Shown here one piece after another: positions 1-8,708 of a stretch of DNA of 35,148 nucleotides (positions are counted from its first letter, which is position 1; the number at the start of each line of letters is the position of its first letter). Location: assembly GCF_900110135.1 (NCBI RefSeq), contig NZ_FOCO01000034.1, forward strand, positions 1 to 35,148, given 5' to 3'. Under the pieces are notes generated by a model. It was not told where the DNA came from. It was given only the letters and a program-made list of their open reading frames with translations, and did not search any database. Both the position numbers and the translations under genes were made by a program. The stretch is from Pseudorhodobacter antarcticus (GTDB taxonomy: Bacteria > Pseudomonadota > Alphaproteobacteria > Rhodobacterales > Rhodobacteraceae).

Positions 1-2
1 GG

Positions 3-269
3 GCATATCTCGACGACGGCAAGCTGGAGCTGGACAACAATATATGTGAGCGCTCAATCAGACCGGTGACCCTCGGGCGCAAGAATTATCTGTTCATGGG
101 GTCAAAGGGCGGTGGTGACGCTGCCGCCATTGCATACACGCTTATCGAAACCTGCCGCATGAACAAGGTCGATCCTGAAGCGTGGCTTCGTTGGGTTCTG
201 GCCCGCATCGCTGATCACAAAATGAACCGCCTTGATGACCTCATGCCATGGAACTGGCCGGCTCAATAA
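3..269 (+). pseudogene. IS66 family transposase, C-terminal part (cut by window edge)
   Basis: The reading frame is open from the window edge and ends in TAA at 267-269. It encodes the conserved end of IS66-type TnpC transposases: [11 protein letters not shown], then the ERSIRP motif, [10 protein letters not shown], and a tail with [10 protein letters not shown] and the closing MPWNW motif. In this family the segment follows the DDE catalytic core and includes the region of the last acidic residue. The N-terminal part lies outside the window, so completeness cannot be judged. The element ends about 30 bp downstream and 16 bp beyond the stop of opgC, so it inserted just outside the glucan operon without cutting it. 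Confidence 0.9.
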
Positions 270-277
270 GTCAACGC

Positions 278-297
278 CAGTCACACCGGACGGATAC
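278..297 (+). repeat. Probable right terminal inverted repeat of the IS66 element
   Basis: Downstream of the transposase stop the sequence reads CACCGGACGGATAC. Its reverse complement begins GTATCCGTCCGGTG, similar to the GTAA-rich outer ends of IS66 elements. The opgC stop codon follows after 16 bp. The left end is outside the window, so neither the repeat pairing nor the 8-bp target duplication can be confirmed. Confidence 0.4.
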
Positions 298-313
298 GTT
301 TGAAGTAAGCTTG

Positions 314-1456
314 CTAAACTGCCGCCGCCAAACCCAGCTTTGGGCTGCGTTGGCGGTCGCGCAGGTGGGCGACCAGGAAGAGGATGCAAAACCCGGTGGC
401 GATCAGGGCGGTGTCGAGGGCTGCGGAGGAGGGCGTGAGTGCTTTGATCAATTGGGCGGCGTAGGCGAGGACGGAGCTGGTTGCGAACACGGGCAGGGAA
501 TGGCGCCCGAGGAGGGTGATGGGGGCCACGCGCGGCGCTGCTGCGATGGTTTTGACGATCGGCAGCGCGCTGAGGACATAGGCCAAGGCGAGGATGTGCA
601 AAAGGCGCGGGAAGAACACAAAGCTTTTGTCAAATGAGGTGAACACATGCGGCACATAGGCGTATTCGTGCAGCATCCACAGCCCGTGACCGCCCCATGC
701 GCCGATAACGGGCACTTGGTTCCACAGCGCCGCGACGACCAAAAAAGCGATGGCAAGACGCAGCGCGTTTGTGTTGATGGGCAGCACGCGGCGGCCTTGG
801 CGCAAGGCTAGGCCCGTTAGGATACCCGCGACGAACAGCACTTGCCACGCCATTGGGTTAAAAGACCAGCCGTTGTCGGTGGGCCATGTGGGCATTTTAT
901 ATTTCAGCATGCCAACGGCGAACCACAGCGCAAGCGAGGCCAGCATCGTGGCCTTTGGCGCGCGGGCGCAGGCGAACAGCAGCGCGGGGGCAGCGATCAT
1001 CAGCAGCACATAAAGCGGCAAAATATCGGCATAGGCGAAATGGTGGCCAAGCGTGAGCAGGGGCAGCAACAGGGCAACGGGGTCATCCACCGCAAGGATG
1101 ATGTTGCGGCGGTAGGCCATATCCGCGATGCCGGGCAGGTGGTTTGCGGCGATGAACATTGCAAGGATGCAGCCGATCACCACGCAATGCACCCACCAAA
1201 TGGTAAAGGCACGCCGCCACGGGCGCAGGGCGGCAGCGAGGCTGGGCGTGCCGCGCAAGAACGCAGGGCCATAGGCGAGGCCCGCGGCAATGCCAGACAT
1301 CAAAACGAACCCTTCGGCGGCATCGGAAAAGCCGAAATTGCGCGAGGTGAAATTTTCCCACAGCGTGCCGGGGATATGGTTGATGAAAATCATCATCAAG
1401 GCCAGACCGCGCAACAGGTCGATGCGGTGGTCGCGGGTGTGGGGGGGATTAGGCAC
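314..1456 (-). CDS. opgC: OpgC-type membrane acyltransferase for periplasmic glucans
   Basis: OpgC proteins are polytopic inner-membrane acyltransferases that transfer succinyl or similar groups to osmoregulated periplasmic glucans. The N-terminus has the hallmark RIDLLRGLALMMIFINHIPG followed by a FGFSDAAEGFVLMSG segment. About ten hydrophobic segments fill the rest, and the length (380 aa) fits the family. I prefer the GTG start at 1456, which overlaps the opgH stop by 8 bp and follows an AAAGG-like ribosome site. An ATG at 1492 would add 12 residues and a 44-bp overlap. It is the last gene of the opgGHC operon. The family call is firm; the exact acyl group cannot be read from sequence. Confidence 0.88.
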   Translation of the reverse strand: MPNPPHTRDHRIDLLRGLALMMIFINHIPGTLWENFTSRNFGFSDAAEGFVLMSGIAAGLAYGPAFLRGTPSLAAALRPWRRAFTIWWVHCVVIGCILAMFIAANHLPGIADMAYRRNIILAVDDPVALLLPLLTLGHHFAYADILPLYVLLMIAAPALLFACARAPKATMLASLALWFAVGMLKYKMPTWPTDNGWSFNPMAWQVLFVAGILTGLALRQGRRVLPINTNALRLAIAFLVVAALWNQVPVIGAWGGHGLWMLHEYAYVPHVFTSFDKSFVFFPRLLHILALAYVLSALPIVKTIAAAPRVAPITLLGRHSLPVFATSSVLAYAAQLIKALTPSSAALDTALIATGFCILFLVAHLRDRQRSPKLGLAAAV

Positions 1457-3215
1457 GTTTCGCCTTTGCAATTGGGGTGGTCCATGCGGCAAGGATGGCT
1501 GCGTGGCGCGCGAGGATGGGGGGGGGCGTGCTGTCTTGGGGAACGCTGAAACGCGTGGCGGCGGCGGGGCGCGCGGTCCACCAGATCAGCAGCGGGGCAA
1601 GGATCATGGGCAAGGCCACGGGCATCAACCACAAGGTTAGCACGGGGGCGAGTGTTTGGGTGACGGCAATGCCGCCAGCCCCCCACAGCATAATCCAGCG
1701 GCCAGCGACCCAAGCGGTTTGCGCGGACAGCCCCCCATCGCCACGGTTGTTGGTGGGCCAGCCACCATCGCGGCCCAGCAGCACTTGGATCACCGAGCGG
1801 CTTTGGAATGCGAGGAGGATGGGCGCGATGAGGGAGGTGAGTGCGAGTTCGGCCAGCACGGCGCGCAGGGTTTTGCCCGCGCCCCCAAAGCCGCGCGCGC
1901 GCCCTGTCCGGATGGCATCAAGGGCCACAAGCAGTTTGGGCATGACCAAAAGCCCGAACACCCCCAGCGCCAGCCCGATGGCCTTGGACGTTTGGTCGTT
2001 TGGAAAAACGGGAAAGGGCCAGTTGGCTTGGGGGAAATAATTCAATTCATCGGCCAAGGGGATTGCGGCGATGGAGGCGGCGATGAAGGCCAGCCAGATC
2101 AAGGGGGCGGCATAGGCAAAGATGCCTTGGAACAGGGAAAACCGGTTCCATGCCAGCAGGCCCGGTGCGCGAATGACCTTTGTGTGTTGCAAGTTGCCTT
2201 GGCACCAGCGGCGGTCGCGTTTGGCGTGGTCGATGATGTTTTCGGGGCCGCCTTCGTAGGAGCCTTGAAGATCATCATCAAGGCGCACGGTCCAGCCCGC
2301 ACGGGCCAGCAGCGCCGCCTCCACCGAATCGTGGCTAAGGATGTGGCCGCCGAAAGGGGGCGGGCCAGACAGGACGGGCAGGCCGCAGCTTTCGGCCCAA
2401 GCGCGCATCCGCACGATGGCATTATGGCCCCAGAACGGGCCAGAGCGGCCTTGCATCGCGGCCACTCCCCGCGCGAAAGCGGGGGAGTGGAACACGGCGG
2501 AGAACTGCATGGCGCGGCCAAACAGCGTTTGCGCGCCCACCGTTTTGGGCAGGGTTTGCAGCAGGCCAAGGCTGGGGTCGCCTTCCATCCGGCGGATCAT
2601 TTCCAGCACTGTCGCGCCTTCCATCAGGCTGTCGGCGTCCAAGATTACGGCATAATCCCATGCAGCACCCGAGGTGGTGATGAAATCTTCGATATTGCCC
2701 GCTTTGCGGCCTGTGTTATCGGTGCGGCGGCGGTAAAACATGCGGCCTGCGCCCGCTTGCTGCGCGGTCAGATGGGCGAACCATTGGCGTTCATCGGCGG
2801 CGATCGCATCATCGCGGGTGTCGGACAGCACGGCGAAATCAATGGTAAACTGGGGGCCGCAAGCGTGCAGCGAGGCATCCATCGCGGCGATGCGGGCAAA
2901 GGTATCGCGCGGATCCTCATTATACACGGGGACGATGATAACGGTGGTGCCGCGGATGGGGTTGGTGTTGGTGGGGGGCGCGGGCAGGTGCGCGGTTAGG
3001 CCCAAAAGTGCCGTGGCGGCCCCCCATGCCAGCCACCAAGTGGATAGCGAAATAAGGCCCGCGCGCACCGCATCAATCCACGACAGACCATCGGCCGCGC
3101 CATAAACCAAAAACACCAAACCCGCCGCAAAGGCCGCAAGAACGCTGGCGGCGCAGGCCAATGCACGCGCGCCGTTGGGGCGGGGGTGGAGGGCGTGGGG
3201 TGGCACCCGGGCCAC
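1449..3215 (-). CDS. opgH: Glucan biosynthesis glucosyltransferase OpgH (main part)
   Basis: OpgH is an inner-membrane family 2 glycosyltransferase that polymerises UDP-glucose into the backbone of osmoregulated periplasmic glucans. Visible motifs in order are two N-terminal membrane segments, VPVYNEDP, LSDTRDD, the metal-binding DADS, GPFWGHNA, the LSHDS acidic motif, the acceptor-site RDRRWCQGN, and C-terminal membrane segments. The open frame can start at GTG 3215, giving 588 aa. However, the same frame continues upstream through a TAA (3219-3221) to an ATG at 3371 that overlaps the opgG stop as ATGA, so the natural protein was probably 640 aa. All catalytic motifs lie after the stop. It may therefore still be made by internal initiation, or be inactive. 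Confidence 0.85.
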   Translation of the reverse strand: MARVPPHALHPRPNGARALACAASVLAAFAAGLVFLVYGAADGLSWIDAVRAGLISLSTWWLAWGAATALLGLTAHLPAPPTNTNPIRGTTVIIVPVYNEDPRDTFARIAAMDASLHACGPQFTIDFAVLSDTRDDAIAADERQWFAHLTAQQAGAGRMFYRRRTDNTGRKAGNIEDFITTSGAAWDYAVILDADSLMEGATVLEMIRRMEGDPSLGLLQTLPKTVGAQTLFGRAMQFSAVFHSPAFARGVAAMQGRSGPFWGHNAIVRMRAWAESCGLPVLSGPPPFGGHILSHDSVEAALLARAGWTVRLDDDLQGSYEGGPENIIDHAKRDRRWCQGNLQHTKVIRAPGLLAWNRFSLFQGIFAYAAPLIWLAFIAASIAAIPLADELNYFPQANWPFPVFPNDQTSKAIGLALGVFGLLVMPKLLVALDAIRTGRARGFGGAGKTLRAVLAELALTSLIAPILLAFQSRSVIQVLLGRDGGWPTNNRGDGGLSAQTAWVAGRWIMLWGAGGIAVTQTLAPVLTLWLMPVALPMILAPLLIWWTARPAAATRFSVPQDSTPPPILARHAAILAAWTTPIAKAKRA

Positions 3216-3218
3216 AGC

Positions 3219-3371
3219 TTAGCCGATGCGCCGAAAGCTGAGCATAAGCAGGGCTGCGCGTGCCAACAGGGTGGGCGCGCCTGCATCCGGTGTCAGGGTT
3301 TGTTTGGGCATCGCAAGCGGGGCGATGGGGGGGGCCAAAAGGTCGGGCGCGATTGCCAGTTGGTTGGTCAT
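3219..3371 (-). pseudogene. opgH: Separated N-terminal fragment of opgH
   Basis: This is a 50-codon frame starting at an ATG that overlaps the opgG stop by four bases (ATGA), the expected operon junction. It encodes LAPPIAPLAMPKQTL, resembling the proline/methionine-rich cytoplasmic leader of OpgH proteins. It ends in TAA at 3219-3221, exactly in frame with the 588-aa glucosyltransferase that resumes at once. One base change in the stop would restore a continuous opgH. It is read as a nonsense mutation or a sequence error rather than as a separate gene. Confidence 0.7.
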
Positions 3372-4960
3372 GCGGTCACCCATTGATAAATCCAATTTTC
3401 AGTCAGTTTGCGACCATAACCCGCCACATGGGCGCGCAGTTCCACAGTTTCACCTGCGTCAGGCATCACATCCAGCACCATGCGCCAGATATTTTCGCTG
3501 TCGATTTTAGACAGGGTTTTGACGATGATTTCCCCGCCCGAGACAGAGGCCACCGCGTCAAGCATCGCATCACCGGGCAAAGCGGCCAGCATACCGCCCG
3601 CAAAATCCACCACGAATTTGCGCGCGTCATTGCTGTTTTCAGAGCCAGACACGCCCGCCACGCCCGCGCGGGTTTCCATCACATAGGCCAGATCGGCGGT
3701 TGGATCGGCGGGCAGCGCGCCCCATGTCAGGCGGTAAGCGTATTCGACCAATGCGCCGGGGGTGGGGGCGGCATCGGGCACCCAAAAGGCGACGATATTG
3801 TCGTTGATTTCTTGGCGCGTCGGGATTTCGACAAGGCGCACGGCACCGCCCCCCCAATCGCCCAGCGGCTCGACCAACAGCGAGGGCCTGCGTTCGTAAT
3901 GCGACACCGCATCTTGGTAATTGGCGAAATCGCGGTCGCGCTGCATCAGGCCAAAGGCGGTTGGGTTCTCCTCGACCAGCCAGCTTTCGGACAGGCGGGA
4001 GGGGTTGTTGAGGGGGCGCCAGATGTGGTCGCCATCGCGGCGGTGAATGATCAGCCCGTCGCTGTCATGCACATTGGGGCGGAAATCATCAAATTCGGCG
4101 CGGTTTTTTTCGGAAAACAGGAACATCGAGGTGAGGGGGGCGATGCCGATCTGTTTCACGGTGGTGCGGAAAAACAGGCGGGCGGTCACGTCCATCACGG
4201 TGTTGGCGCCGGGGCGGATGACAAAGCGGTAGGCCCCGGTGCAGCTGTCGCTGTCAAGCGCTGCATAGACGGTGATATCGCGCGCAAACGGCACGGGGGT
4301 TTCGATCCAAAAGCGCGAAAATCGCGGGAATTCTTCGGGCTGGCCCAGCCCTGTGTTGATCGCAAGGCCGCGGGCCGACAGGCCGTAGCCCGTGCCACGC
4401 CCGACTGCGCGAAAATAGCTGGCCCCAAGGAAAGCCACGACTTCATCAAAGACATCAGCGCGGTTGAGGGGGGCATTGAGGCGGAACCCCGCGATGCCGG
4501 GCAAGGGTTCATGCGCAGGCACGCGGTCCTTGACCAGATCGAAATAGAAGAAATCATCGGTGGTGAAGGTGATGGGCGTGGCGGTGCCTGCGCCCACTTG
4601 GTACATCAACACGGGTTCGGCGAACAGCCAGCCAAGGTGGAAAGCGTGCAGGTGAAAGCCCGCATCGGGACCGGCAAAGCGCGATTGTGCGGGGTTAAAT
4701 TGCACGGCTTGGTAATCATCATAGGTGAAGCTGGTAAAAAACCCTTCGGCCTTTGGGGGCGTTTGGGCGGGGGTGGTGGCGCGGGTGCGGGCGTTGGCGG
4801 TCAGCCAATCGAAATCAAACGGGGTGGACAGATCGGGGACAGGTGCGGTTTGCGCCATGGTTAGGCTGGTGCTGCAGTGCAGAACGGCCATGCCACCAAG
4901 GCCCGCCAAAAGGGCGCGGCGCGACAGGGTGGCGTGGGGGGAACCCAAAGGGATCGGCAT
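3368..4960 (-). CDS. opgG: Periplasmic glucan biosynthesis protein OpgG/OpgD (Tat-exported)
   Basis: OpgG and OpgD are periplasmic proteins that shape or branch the glucan chains extruded by OpgH. The N-terminus carries a twin-arginine-type signal: SRRALLAGLGGMAVL, then a hydrophobic stretch and a cleavage region near MAQTAPVP. The mature part has family features such as FDFDWLTANAR, the FTYDDYQAVQF segment, and DGLIIHRRDGDHIWRPLNNP. The length (530 aa) is typical. The ATG at 4960 follows GAGG at a good distance. It is the first gene of the minus-strand operon and is joined to opgH by ATGA. Tat export is more usual for OpgD than OpgG, so the symbol is chosen on operon position. Confidence 0.9.
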   Translation of the reverse strand: MPIPLGSPHATLSRRALLAGLGGMAVLHCSTSLTMAQTAPVPDLSTPFDFDWLTANARTRATTPAQTPPKAEGFFTSFTYDDYQAVQFNPAQSRFAGPDAGFHLHAFHLGWLFAEPVLMYQVGAGTATPITFTTDDFFYFDLVKDRVPAHEPLPGIAGFRLNAPLNRADVFDEVVAFLGASYFRAVGRGTGYGLSARGLAINTGLGQPEEFPRFSRFWIETPVPFARDITVYAALDSDSCTGAYRFVIRPGANTVMDVTARLFFRTTVKQIGIAPLTSMFLFSEKNRAEFDDFRPNVHDSDGLIIHRRDGDHIWRPLNNPSRLSESWLVEENPTAFGLMQRDRDFANYQDAVSHYERRPSLLVEPLGDWGGGAVRLVEIPTRQEINDNIVAFWVPDAAPTPGALVEYAYRLTWGALPADPTADLAYVMETRAGVAGVSGSENSNDARKFVVDFAGGMLAALPGDAMLDAVASVSGGEIIVKTLSKIDSENIWRMVLDVMPDAGETVELRAHVAGYGRKLTENWIYQWVTA

Positions 4961-4992
4961 AGAGACCTCGAAACTTCGATCATGGGAAAAAC

Positions 4993-5022
4993 GTAATAGA
5001 TTTCGCAGATTGCCGCGCGCAA
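4993..5022 (-). promoter_or_regulatory. Possible promoter of opgGHC
   Basis: On the minus strand TTGCGC (5022-5017) and TATTAC (4998-4993) are separated by 18 bp and lie about 33 bp before the opgG start. Both boxes are only moderate matches to a sigma-70 promoter. The candidate is proposed because of its position next to the repeats at 5039-5117. Confidence 0.4.
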
Positions 5023-5038
5023 TGCCAGATCATGTGCG

Positions 5039-5117
5039 ATGCAAAACTTGCATTGCTGCCATGCAAAATGCGCAAAATACGGGGGGTCTTGCTGCGCAGA
5101 TCTGGGCCTTGCTGCGC
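5039..5117. promoter_or_regulatory. Repeat-rich putative operator region upstream of opgG
   Basis: A perfect palindrome, ATGCAA-AAC-TTGCAT, lies at 5039-5053. Its first eight bases, ATGCAAAA, recur in direct orientation at 5061-5068 (22 bp away), followed by GCGCAAAAT. CTTGCTGCGC occurs twice, at 5088-5097 and 5108-5117 (20 bp apart). Phased repeats of about two helical turns next to a promoter suggest a binding site for a dimeric regulator. The regulator is unknown. Confidence 0.45.
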
Positions 5118-5529
5118 GGCAGCATCGGTTTGAGCCTAGATGCGCCGCAAGGGGGGGGCGCGTCAACCGCCAAGTGTTGAAAAACGCCGCGATATTGGTG
5201 GCTTAGGCATGATTTCGCCGCTGGTGCGTGGGACGTTCGGCGAAAACGGGCAGTTTGCGGGGGTGGGGTGTGGCCTGACGTTGCGGCAGGTAAAGGCGTG
5301 TGGGCGGCTGGTATGGAAGTTTGACGATTAATAACCCGCTTTGCCCCCCGCGCGCCTTTACAGCGGGCCGTGAAAAAAGCATCCTGTTTGAACAGCGAAC
5401 CAAAGCTGCAGAATATTTGCCTTTATCCAAGGGTTAGGACCAAAGGGCCGGATGGCCAAGGTCAAGGTCAAGGTCAAAGGGCCGGGGCCGATGGTCTTGG
5501 GGCGGGGCGAAAGCAAAAGGGAGACGATT

Positions 5530-6531
5530 ATGACATTTTTCAAGACGGCTGCGTTGACAGCCGCCATGACACTGGGGCTGGCGGGCGCGTCGGTCGCACA
5601 AGAGCTGAACTTTTTCACCATCGGCACGGGCGGCACGGCTGCGACCTATTACCCGGTGGGCGGCGTGATTGCGAACGCCATTTCCAACCCGCCCGGGTCG
5701 CGCGGGTGTGATGAGGGTGGCAGCTGTGGCGTGCCGGGGCTGATCGCATCGGCGGTATCGTCGCGCGGGTCGGTGGACAACGTGAACGCCATCAGTTCGG
5801 GGTTGCGCAATTCCGGGTTTGCCCAGTCGGATGTGGCCTATTGGGCCTATACCGGCACTGGCACGATGGAAGGCCAGCCGCCAGCCGAAAAGCTGCGCGC
5901 GATTGCGGCGCTGTTCCCCGAGCATATCCACTTGGTCGTTATGGCCGACAGCGGTATCAATTCGGTCGCCGATTTGACGGGCAAGCGGGTGTCGTTGGAT
6001 GAGCCAGGGTCGGGCACCTATGTTGACGCGCTGTTGATCTTGGAGGCTTATGGCCTGTCGACCGACAAAGTGACGGCAGAGGCGTTGAAGCCGGACGCGG
6101 CGGGCGATGCGCTGCGCAACGGGCAGATTGATGCGTTCTTTTTCGTCGGTGGGTTCCCCACGGGCGCAATTGTGGAACTGGCATCGTCGGTCGCGATCAA
6201 GCTGGTGCCGATTGACGGTGAAGGGGCTGCTGGTTTGACCGAAAAATTCGGCTTTTTCAGTGCATCCGACATCCCAGACGGTGCCTATGAAAACGTCCCC
6301 GCCACAACAACTGTGGCCGTGGGCGCGCAGTGGATCACATCGTCGGATGAAAGCGATGATTTGATTTATGAAATCACCAAGGCGCTGTGGAACGACAAAA
6401 CCCGCGTTTTGCTGGATGTGGGCCACGCAAAAGGTGCGTCGATCACAGCGGCGACCGCGCTGGACGGCATCGGGATTCCGTTGCACGCCGGGGCGGAGCG
6501 GTTTTACCGTGAAGCGGGTTTGCTGAAGTAA
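5530..6531 (+). CDS. TAXI-type TRAP transporter substrate-binding protein
   Basis: TAXI proteins are periplasmic solute receptors that deliver ligands, often dicarboxylates, to fused TRAP permeases. The 333-aa product has a Sec signal peptide (residues 1-24, ending near ASVAQE). The family signature FTIGTGGTAATYYPVGG follows, then DLTGKRVSLDEPGSGT and the segment QIDAFFFVGGFPTGAIVEL. The ATG at 5530 is chosen because AAAGGGAG precedes it at the right distance and the signal peptide begins there; the frame extends upstream to 5452 through low-complexity codons. The terminator-like hairpin and fused permease immediately downstream support the call. The ligand cannot be deduced. Confidence 0.92.
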   Translation: MTFFKTAALTAAMTLGLAGASVAQELNFFTIGTGGTAATYYPVGGVIANAISNPPGSRGCDEGGSCGVPGLIASAVSSRGSVDNVNAISSGLRNSGFAQSDVAYWAYTGTGTMEGQPPAEKLRAIAALFPEHIHLVVMADSGINSVADLTGKRVSLDEPGSGTYVDALLILEAYGLSTDKVTAEALKPDAAGDALRNGQIDAFFFVGGFPTGAIVELASSVAIKLVPIDGEGAAGLTEKFGFFSASDIPDGAYENVPATTTVAVGAQWITSSDESDDLIYEITKALWNDKTRVLLDVGHAKGASITAATALDGIGIPLHAGAERFYREAGLLK

Positions 6532-6548
6532 TGTGACGTGAGTGACGG

Positions 6549-6579
6549 CAGGCGGCCTTTATTGGGCCGCCTGTTTTTT
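6549..6579 (+). terminator. Intercistronic intrinsic terminator/attenuator
   Basis: A perfect 9-bp stem, CAGGCGGCC with GGCCGCCTG, closes a 7-nt loop and is followed by six T. It begins 18 bp after the binding-protein stop and ends 35 bp before the permease start. It probably stops most transcripts after the receptor gene and lets a fraction through to the permease. Confidence 0.85.
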
Positions 6580-6613
6580 ATCGAACGAATAGCGGCCAAG
6601 AAGGATTATCGCG

Positions 6614-8644
6614 ATGAGTGCCTCAGAATTGACAGCCGCCGAACTGGCCGAAATTGAACGCAAATATGACCCGGAAACCGCGTTTCGCGCCACGGGACGG
6701 TATTTGGGCTGGGGGGTGAGTGCAGCGTTGGTTGTGATGTCGGTGTATCATTTCTATGCATCAGGCTTTGCGTTGATTCCGGAATTGACGCACCGGGGGA
6801 TCCATATTTCCTTTGTGTTGGGTTTGGTGTTTGTGCTGTTTGGCTGGCGCAACACGCCGACGACCGACGTTGCGCCTGCGGTGTGGTGGCGCATCCAAGG
6901 CGTGCCGTATTTGGACCTGCTGTGGGCCGTTTTGGCCGTGGGGGCGGCGATGTATTTGCCGCTGTTGCCGCCCGAGGTGGTTGCGCAGCGCGTGGGCAAC
7001 CCAAACCAAACCGATATTTTCATGGGCACAGCGCTGTTGTTGTTGACGCTGGAGGCGGCGCGGCGGTCGGTGGGGCCAACGCTGCCGATTATTGCGATTG
7101 TGTTCATTTTGTTCGCGCTGTTTGGCCCTTGGGCGCCGGGCGCGTTGAAGCATGGCGGCACCAGTTGGTTGGGGTTGATCAACCATTTGTACATGACCAA
7201 CCAAGGGATTTACGGCATCGCCATTGGGGTTATGGCGAAATATGTGTTTTTGTTCATTCTGTTTGGCGTGTTGGCGACCCGCATCGGGTTGGGGCAATTG
7301 TTCATTGATTTGGCGATGGTGATTGCCGGGCGTTATGCGGGCGGGCCTGCCAAAGTGGCGATTTTTTCGTCGGCATTTATGGGCACGATTTCGGGGTCGT
7401 CGATTGCCAATACTGTGACCACTGGGGCGCTGACGATTCCCGCGATGAAAAAGGTGGGGTATTCGGGGCGGTTTGCGGCGGCGGTGGAGGCGACATCATC
7501 GACGGGTGGGCAAATTACGCCGCCCATCCTTGGCGCTGCGGCGTTTATTATGGTGGAATATCTGGAAATTCCGCTGCGTGATATTCTGGCGGCAGCGCTG
7601 TTCCCCGCCTTGCTGCATTATTTTGGCATTTTCATCATGGTCCATCTGGAGGCGAAACGGTTGGGCCTGCGGGGCTTGACGGCGGATGAGATGCCAAAGC
7701 TGGGGCTGGTGTTGAAGCAGCATTGGCTGTCGGTTATTCCGTTGGTCATTTTGGTCTATATGATCTTGACCGGGCGCACGCCGGATTATGCGGCGGTGTA
7801 TGGCATTATCGCCTGTGTGGTGGTCGGGTTGTTGAACCCGGTCAACCGCATGACGCTGTATGACCTGTGGGATGCGCTGGCGGCGGGGGCGAAAAACACG
7901 TTGGCTGTGGGCGCTGCGGCGGCGACAGTGGGCGTTGTGGTTGGCGTGGTGACCTTGACGGGCGTTGGGTTCCGGCTGGGCTATGTCGTGGTGCAAACCG
8001 CGTCTGATATGGGGGCGGTGATTGGGCAGATTTGGCCGTTTTCATTCGCCAGCGTTGCGCAATGGTCGTTGTTTTTGTCGCTTTTGTTGATTGCGGTGGC
8101 CTGTATCATCATGGGCGCAGGCATCCCGACCACGGCGACCTATATTATCTTGGTCGCGGTGGCCGCCCCTGCCTTGGCCCAACAAGGGATTGAGCCGATT
8201 GTGGCGCATTTCTTTGTGTTTTATTACGGGGTGTTGGCGGACATTACGCCGCCCGTGGCGCTTGCGGCCTATGCCGCGGCGGGGATTGCGGGATCGAACC
8301 CGTTTGAAACGGGCAACACCGCGTTTCGTTTGGGGATTGCCAAAGCATTGGTGCCGTTTGTGTTTGTGTATTCGCCGTCGTTGTTGCTGGTGGCCGAAGG
8401 GTTCACTTGGGCCGCGTTTGGGGTCACGCTGGTCGGTGCGATGATCGGGATTGCGGGGTTGGGCGTGGCGTTTTCGGGCTATTTGCTTGCCCCGGTGAAA
8501 GTGTGGGAACGCTGGTACATCGGGTTGGTGTCGCTGCTGTTTGTGGCGCCGGGGTTGACCACGATGGCGTTGGCGGCGGTATTGCTGGCACCGATGGTGT
8601 GGGTGCAGGTGCGGCGCGCGCGCGCAGGGGCGACCTTGGCTTAA
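6614..8644 (+). CDS. TRAP transporter fused permease (DctQ-DctM type)
   Basis: This 676-aa protein has about 16-18 hydrophobic segments. It fits the fused TRAP permeases that work with TAXI receptors: an N-terminal four-helix DctQ-like part (to about residue 170) and a C-terminal DctM-like ion-coupled transport domain. DctM-type motifs are visible: IFSSAFMGTISGSSIANTV, VEATSSTGGQITPPILGAAAF and the mirrored second half with MGAGIPTTATYI and YGVLADITPPVALAAY. The start at 6614 follows AAGGA. The length is normal for this group. It presumably imports the TAXI ligand using a sodium or proton gradient. Confidence 0.93.
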   Translation: MSASELTAAELAEIERKYDPETAFRATGRYLGWGVSAALVVMSVYHFYASGFALIPELTHRGIHISFVLGLVFVLFGWRNTPTTDVAPAVWWRIQGVPYLDLLWAVLAVGAAMYLPLLPPEVVAQRVGNPNQTDIFMGTALLLLTLEAARRSVGPTLPIIAIVFILFALFGPWAPGALKHGGTSWLGLINHLYMTNQGIYGIAIGVMAKYVFLFILFGVLATRIGLGQLFIDLAMVIAGRYAGGPAKVAIFSSAFMGTISGSSIANTVTTGALTIPAMKKVGYSGRFAAAVEATSSTGGQITPPILGAAAFIMVEYLEIPLRDILAAALFPALLHYFGIFIMVHLEAKRLGLRGLTADEMPKLGLVLKQHWLSVIPLVILVYMILTGRTPDYAAVYGIIACVVVGLLNPVNRMTLYDLWDALAAGAKNTLAVGAAAATVGVVVGVVTLTGVGFRLGYVVVQTASDMGAVIGQIWPFSFASVAQWSLFLSLLLIAVACIIMGAGIPTTATYIILVAVAAPALAQQGIEPIVAHFFVFYYGVLADITPPVALAAYAAAGIAGSNPFETGNTAFRLGIAKALVPFVFVYSPSLLLVAEGFTWAAFGVTLVGAMIGIAGLGVAFSGYLLAPVKVWERWYIGLVSLLFVAPGLTTMALAAVLLAPMVWVQVRRARAGATLA

Positions 8645-8708
8645 TTGCGCGTTGTGCCCTGTTCACACGCGGGCTGCGGGTTAGATCGCTCCAAAAGGGA
8701 TGTGCGAC

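Larger units (their letters stand above)
4961..5529. other. Intergenic region between the opg operon and the TAXI-TRAP operon
   Basis: This 569-bp gap separates divergent operons. It holds the opgG promoter candidate and repeats described separately. A small palindrome CTGTT-TG-AACAG lies at 5384-5395. Three copies of AAGGTC occur at 5458-5475, just before the TAXI gene. An open frame at 5140-5331 has no recognisable protein features and no clear ribosome site, so I do not call it a gene. I see no tRNA or other structured RNA. Confidence 0.6.

Noticed and set aside
1656-2999. Long open frame on the plus strand opposite opgH
   Set aside because: It is antisense to a well-supported glycosyltransferase, is rich in Gly, Ala and Gln, and lacks motifs; this is typical of shadow frames in GC-rich DNA.
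3260-4864. 534-codon open frame on the plus strand opposite opgG
   Set aside because: It is an antisense shadow of opgG with biased composition (His, Gly, Arg) and no domain pattern.
5140-5331. 63-codon open frame in the gap before the TAXI operon
   Set aside because: No recognisable domain, signal peptide or ribosome site, and intergenic composition.
5384-5395. CTGTT-TG-AACAG palindrome, considered as a LexA-type box
   Set aside because: Alphaproteobacterial LexA sites are GTTC-N7-GTTC; this does not match, and a 12-bp palindrome can occur by chance.
5458-5475. Three tandem AAGGTC units before the TAXI receptor gene
   Set aside because: Short and without a partner site; the codons belong to an upstream extension of the frame that is unlikely to be translated. 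Noted only as low-complexity leader sequence.
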